From: Cyanobacteria bacterium UBA8803
GTDB lineage: Bacteria; Cyanobacteriota; Cyanobacteriia; Cyanobacteriales; Coleofasciculaceae
DNA: 17,946 nt
Assembly (NCBI GenBank): GCA_003505715.1
Contig: DNXU01000292.1
Location: 1 to 17,946, forward strand
Reading direction: 5' to 3'
A program made the position numbers and the translations under genes. Positions 16,622 to 17,946 of the stretch are shown here, piece by piece (the stretch's first letter is position 1; the number at the start of each line of letters is the position of its first letter). Below the pieces are notes generated by a model. It did no database searches, was not told the DNA's origin, and saw only the letters and a program-made list of their open reading frames with translations.

Positions 16622-17376
16622 AAACACCAAAAACACTATTCTTAGCTTGGCAAGACCCTATTAGTCGCTATTGGTTCTCGATTGGTCGGTTAACATTTGA
16701 TGGCGGTGTCTATCAATTTGTCTATACTCAAGGTGTAAAAGAGGCTGAAGAGAAGTGTGCTTTTAAACCTTTGTCTTCATTTCCACGTTTAGAGCAGGTT
16801 TATAGCTCAACTCAGTTATTTCCTGTGTTTGCGAATCGGTTAATGTCGCCAGCGCGTCCTGATTATTCAAATTTTATTAAATGGCTCAATATTCTCAACG
16901 AGCAAAATGACCCAATGGCAATTTTAGCCCGCAGTGGTGGCGAACGAGAAACAGATACACTCGCCGTTTTTCCTTGTTCGGAAGTTGATGAACAAGGACA
17001 GTATCATCTGTACTTTTTCTCGCATGGGCTGCAACATTTGCCAAGTAGTGCAATTGAGCGGATTAATCAGTTTGAACATGGAGAAAAGTTATGGTTGGCT
17101 CACGAATTTCAAAATCCCTATGATTCTCAGGCTTTAATTTTAAATACATCAGACCACTACATTGTCGGTTATTGTCCGCGATATTTGCTTGCAGAAGTTT
17201 TTGAGTTGCTGCGACGCAATTCTAAGTTAGAGGTACGGGTAGAGCGTGTGAATAAGCCTCCAACTCCACTCCAGTTTCGCTTGTTATGTAAAATGAGTGT
17301 CGATGTGATCGATGATTTTCGCCCCTTCTCCACTCGTCAATATCAACCCCTGATTGCCAGGGTAAACGCATCTTAA
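16618..17376 (+). CDS. HipS-like (HipA N-subdomain) plus HIRAN domain protein
   Basis: The 252-residue protein has two parts. Residues about 15-120 read like the HipA N-subdomain 1 (HipS in HipBST systems): SIGRLTFDGGVYQFVY at 21-36, a PLSSFP block at 51-56, LFPVFANRLM at 67-76 and the later AILARSGGERETDTLAVFP at 101-119. Residues about 155-215 match a HIRAN domain: GEKLWLAHEFQNPYDSQAL at 155-173 and IVGYCPRYLLAEV at 182-194. HIRAN domains bind DNA ends or DNA in other proteins. The start is TTG with GAGGG 10 bases upstream, overlapping the kinase stop by 4 bp, so the two are one operon. By analogy it could neutralise the kinase and tether it to DNA; this is inference. HIRAN is the firmer call, and the HipS-like part rests on pattern matching. 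Confidence 0.75.
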   Translation: MKTPKTLFLAWQDPISRYWFSIGRLTFDGGVYQFVYTQGVKEAEEKCAFKPLSSFPRLEQVYSSTQLFPVFANRLMSPARPDYSNFIKWLNILNEQNDPMAILARSGGERETDTLAVFPCSEVDEQGQYHLYFFSHGLQHLPSSAIERINQFEHGEKLWLAHEFQNPYDSQALILNTSDHYIVGYCPRYLLAEVFELLRRNSKLEVRVERVNKPPTPLQFRLLCKMSVDVIDDFRPFSTRQYQPLIARVNAS

Positions 17377-17738
17377 AGTAGCTGCTATTACTCCTGGCGA
17401 TTAAGTATTGATCTGTCATTACTGAATGCGATCGCATCAAGAATTTCCGCTCCTAGTAAATCCACTGATGAACTCAAGGAAAAAGCCCTTTTATAAGAAA
17501 AACTTGGAGGGAATTGGGGCGATCGCCCATTTTCAGCTAAAGTTTCCCTTATGGATTACGCATTTACTTTTTAAAAGTACGGTTCCCAAGAGTAATTAAA
17601 GGTCATCGGGGGCGGGTCTGGAAACGATATTGGCTTTCAGAGATGCGATGGGGTGCTGGGTGCGATCGCATCCCCTAGAACTAATGCGATCGCGCTGGGA
17701 ATTAGGATGATAGGGAATTGCACCCTGACGTACATAAT
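17377..17738. other. Non-coding stretch with a cluster of four HIP1 sites
   Basis: No gene is seen. GCGATCGC occurs at 17428-17435, 17519-17526, 17662-17669 and 17686-17693. Two copies sit in longer palindromes or near-palindromes: GGGCGATCGCCC at 17517-17528, and GGGTGCGATCGCATCCC around 17662-17669. Confidence 0.8.
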
Positions 17739-17946
17739 TTAAGTACGGACGAGAACCTCAGAACGGTCTCCTGGAGAATCATCGAAGACTGCTCCTCGTC
17801 GAATTAGGTCTTGCTTGAGGGTTTTAGAAATCCCTTGGTTATTTCTGAATATTGTTCTGTTTACGTTGGCACCACTCAGGTAAGCACCACTCAGGTTGGC
17901 ACTTCTCCCGCTTAACCAGGGAAGCGATCGCAGCGAAGAGTACAAT
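17739..17946 (-). CDS. Pentapeptide-repeat protein, C-terminal part (partial at window edge)
   Basis: The minus-strand frame is open to the right edge, so the start is outside the window. It shows the end of a pentapeptide-repeat coil (SANLSGAYLSGANVNRTIF) followed by the conserved cyanobacterial tail NNQGISKTLKQDLIRRGAVF and DDSPGDRSEV. Such repeats form a right-handed beta-helix; function depends on the unseen N-terminal part. The residues at the very edge (YSSLRSLPWLSG) fit the repeat poorly, so either the repeat is short or a frameshift lies at the HIP1 site near 17921. Confidence 0.7.
   Translation of the reverse strand, partial: LYSSLRSLPWLSGRSANLSGAYLSGANVNRTIFRNNQGISKTLKQDLIRRGAVFDDSPGDRSEVLVRT

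Overview
The window comes from a cyanobacterium, most likely a filamentous or otherwise large-genome species. Three things show this: frequent HIP1 octamers (GCGATCGC), a dnaE-N gene that ends in a split-intein N-half at the cyanobacterial DnaE split site, and a STAND NTPase with the N-terminal helix-turn-helix domain typical of cyanobacterial NB-ARC proteins. The DNA is an accessory-rich mosaic around a short conserved block.

Bases 1-4655 (+) hold a glycan or adenylation gene group. It contains a 5'-truncated PaaK/CapK-like adenylate-forming protein with a long helical tail, followed by two family-2 glycosyltransferase ORFs. Those two ORFs are the halves of one former gene. A 228-bp MITE-like element with inverted ends and an ACTGG target duplication sits between them, and removing it restores a single open frame of about 753 codons. 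A further glycosyltransferase lies at 7062-7814, after a DUF4288 gene.

Bases 4655-6356 (-) hold an NB-ARC STAND NTPase. It ends inside a palindromic element where its sensor repeats would be expected, and a 15-bp direct repeat lies upstream of it. Bases 7888-9679 (+) encode a type II restriction-modification pair: a C5-cytosine methylase and a GIY-YIG endonuclease of the Eco29kI family, overlapping by 17 bp.

Bases 9777-14442 (-) are the conserved block: alpha/beta hydrolase, ACP phosphodiesterase (acpH), then dnaE-N. This DnaE-N carries two inteins: a complete 157-residue mini-intein inside the polymerase domain and the usual split-intein N-half at its C-terminus. The C-terminal half of DnaE is not in this window.

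Bases 14443-15700 are decayed DNA: an IS630-family transposase pseudogene, and a 78-bp tandem repeat whose GC-rich core is inverted between the two copies. Bases 15701-17376 (+) hold the best candidate for an undescribed system: a stand-alone HipA/HipT-like kinase core overlapping by 4 bp a second gene that seems to fuse the missing HipA N-subdomain (HipS-like) to a HIRAN domain. This looks like a HipBST-type module rearranged so that HIRAN replaces HipB. The window ends with a HIP1-rich non-coding stretch and the 3' end of a pentapeptide-repeat gene (-).

Together, the NB-ARC gene, the restriction-modification pair and the HipT/HipS-HIRAN pair suggest a defence-rich neighbourhood. That is an inference from gene content, not something shown directly.
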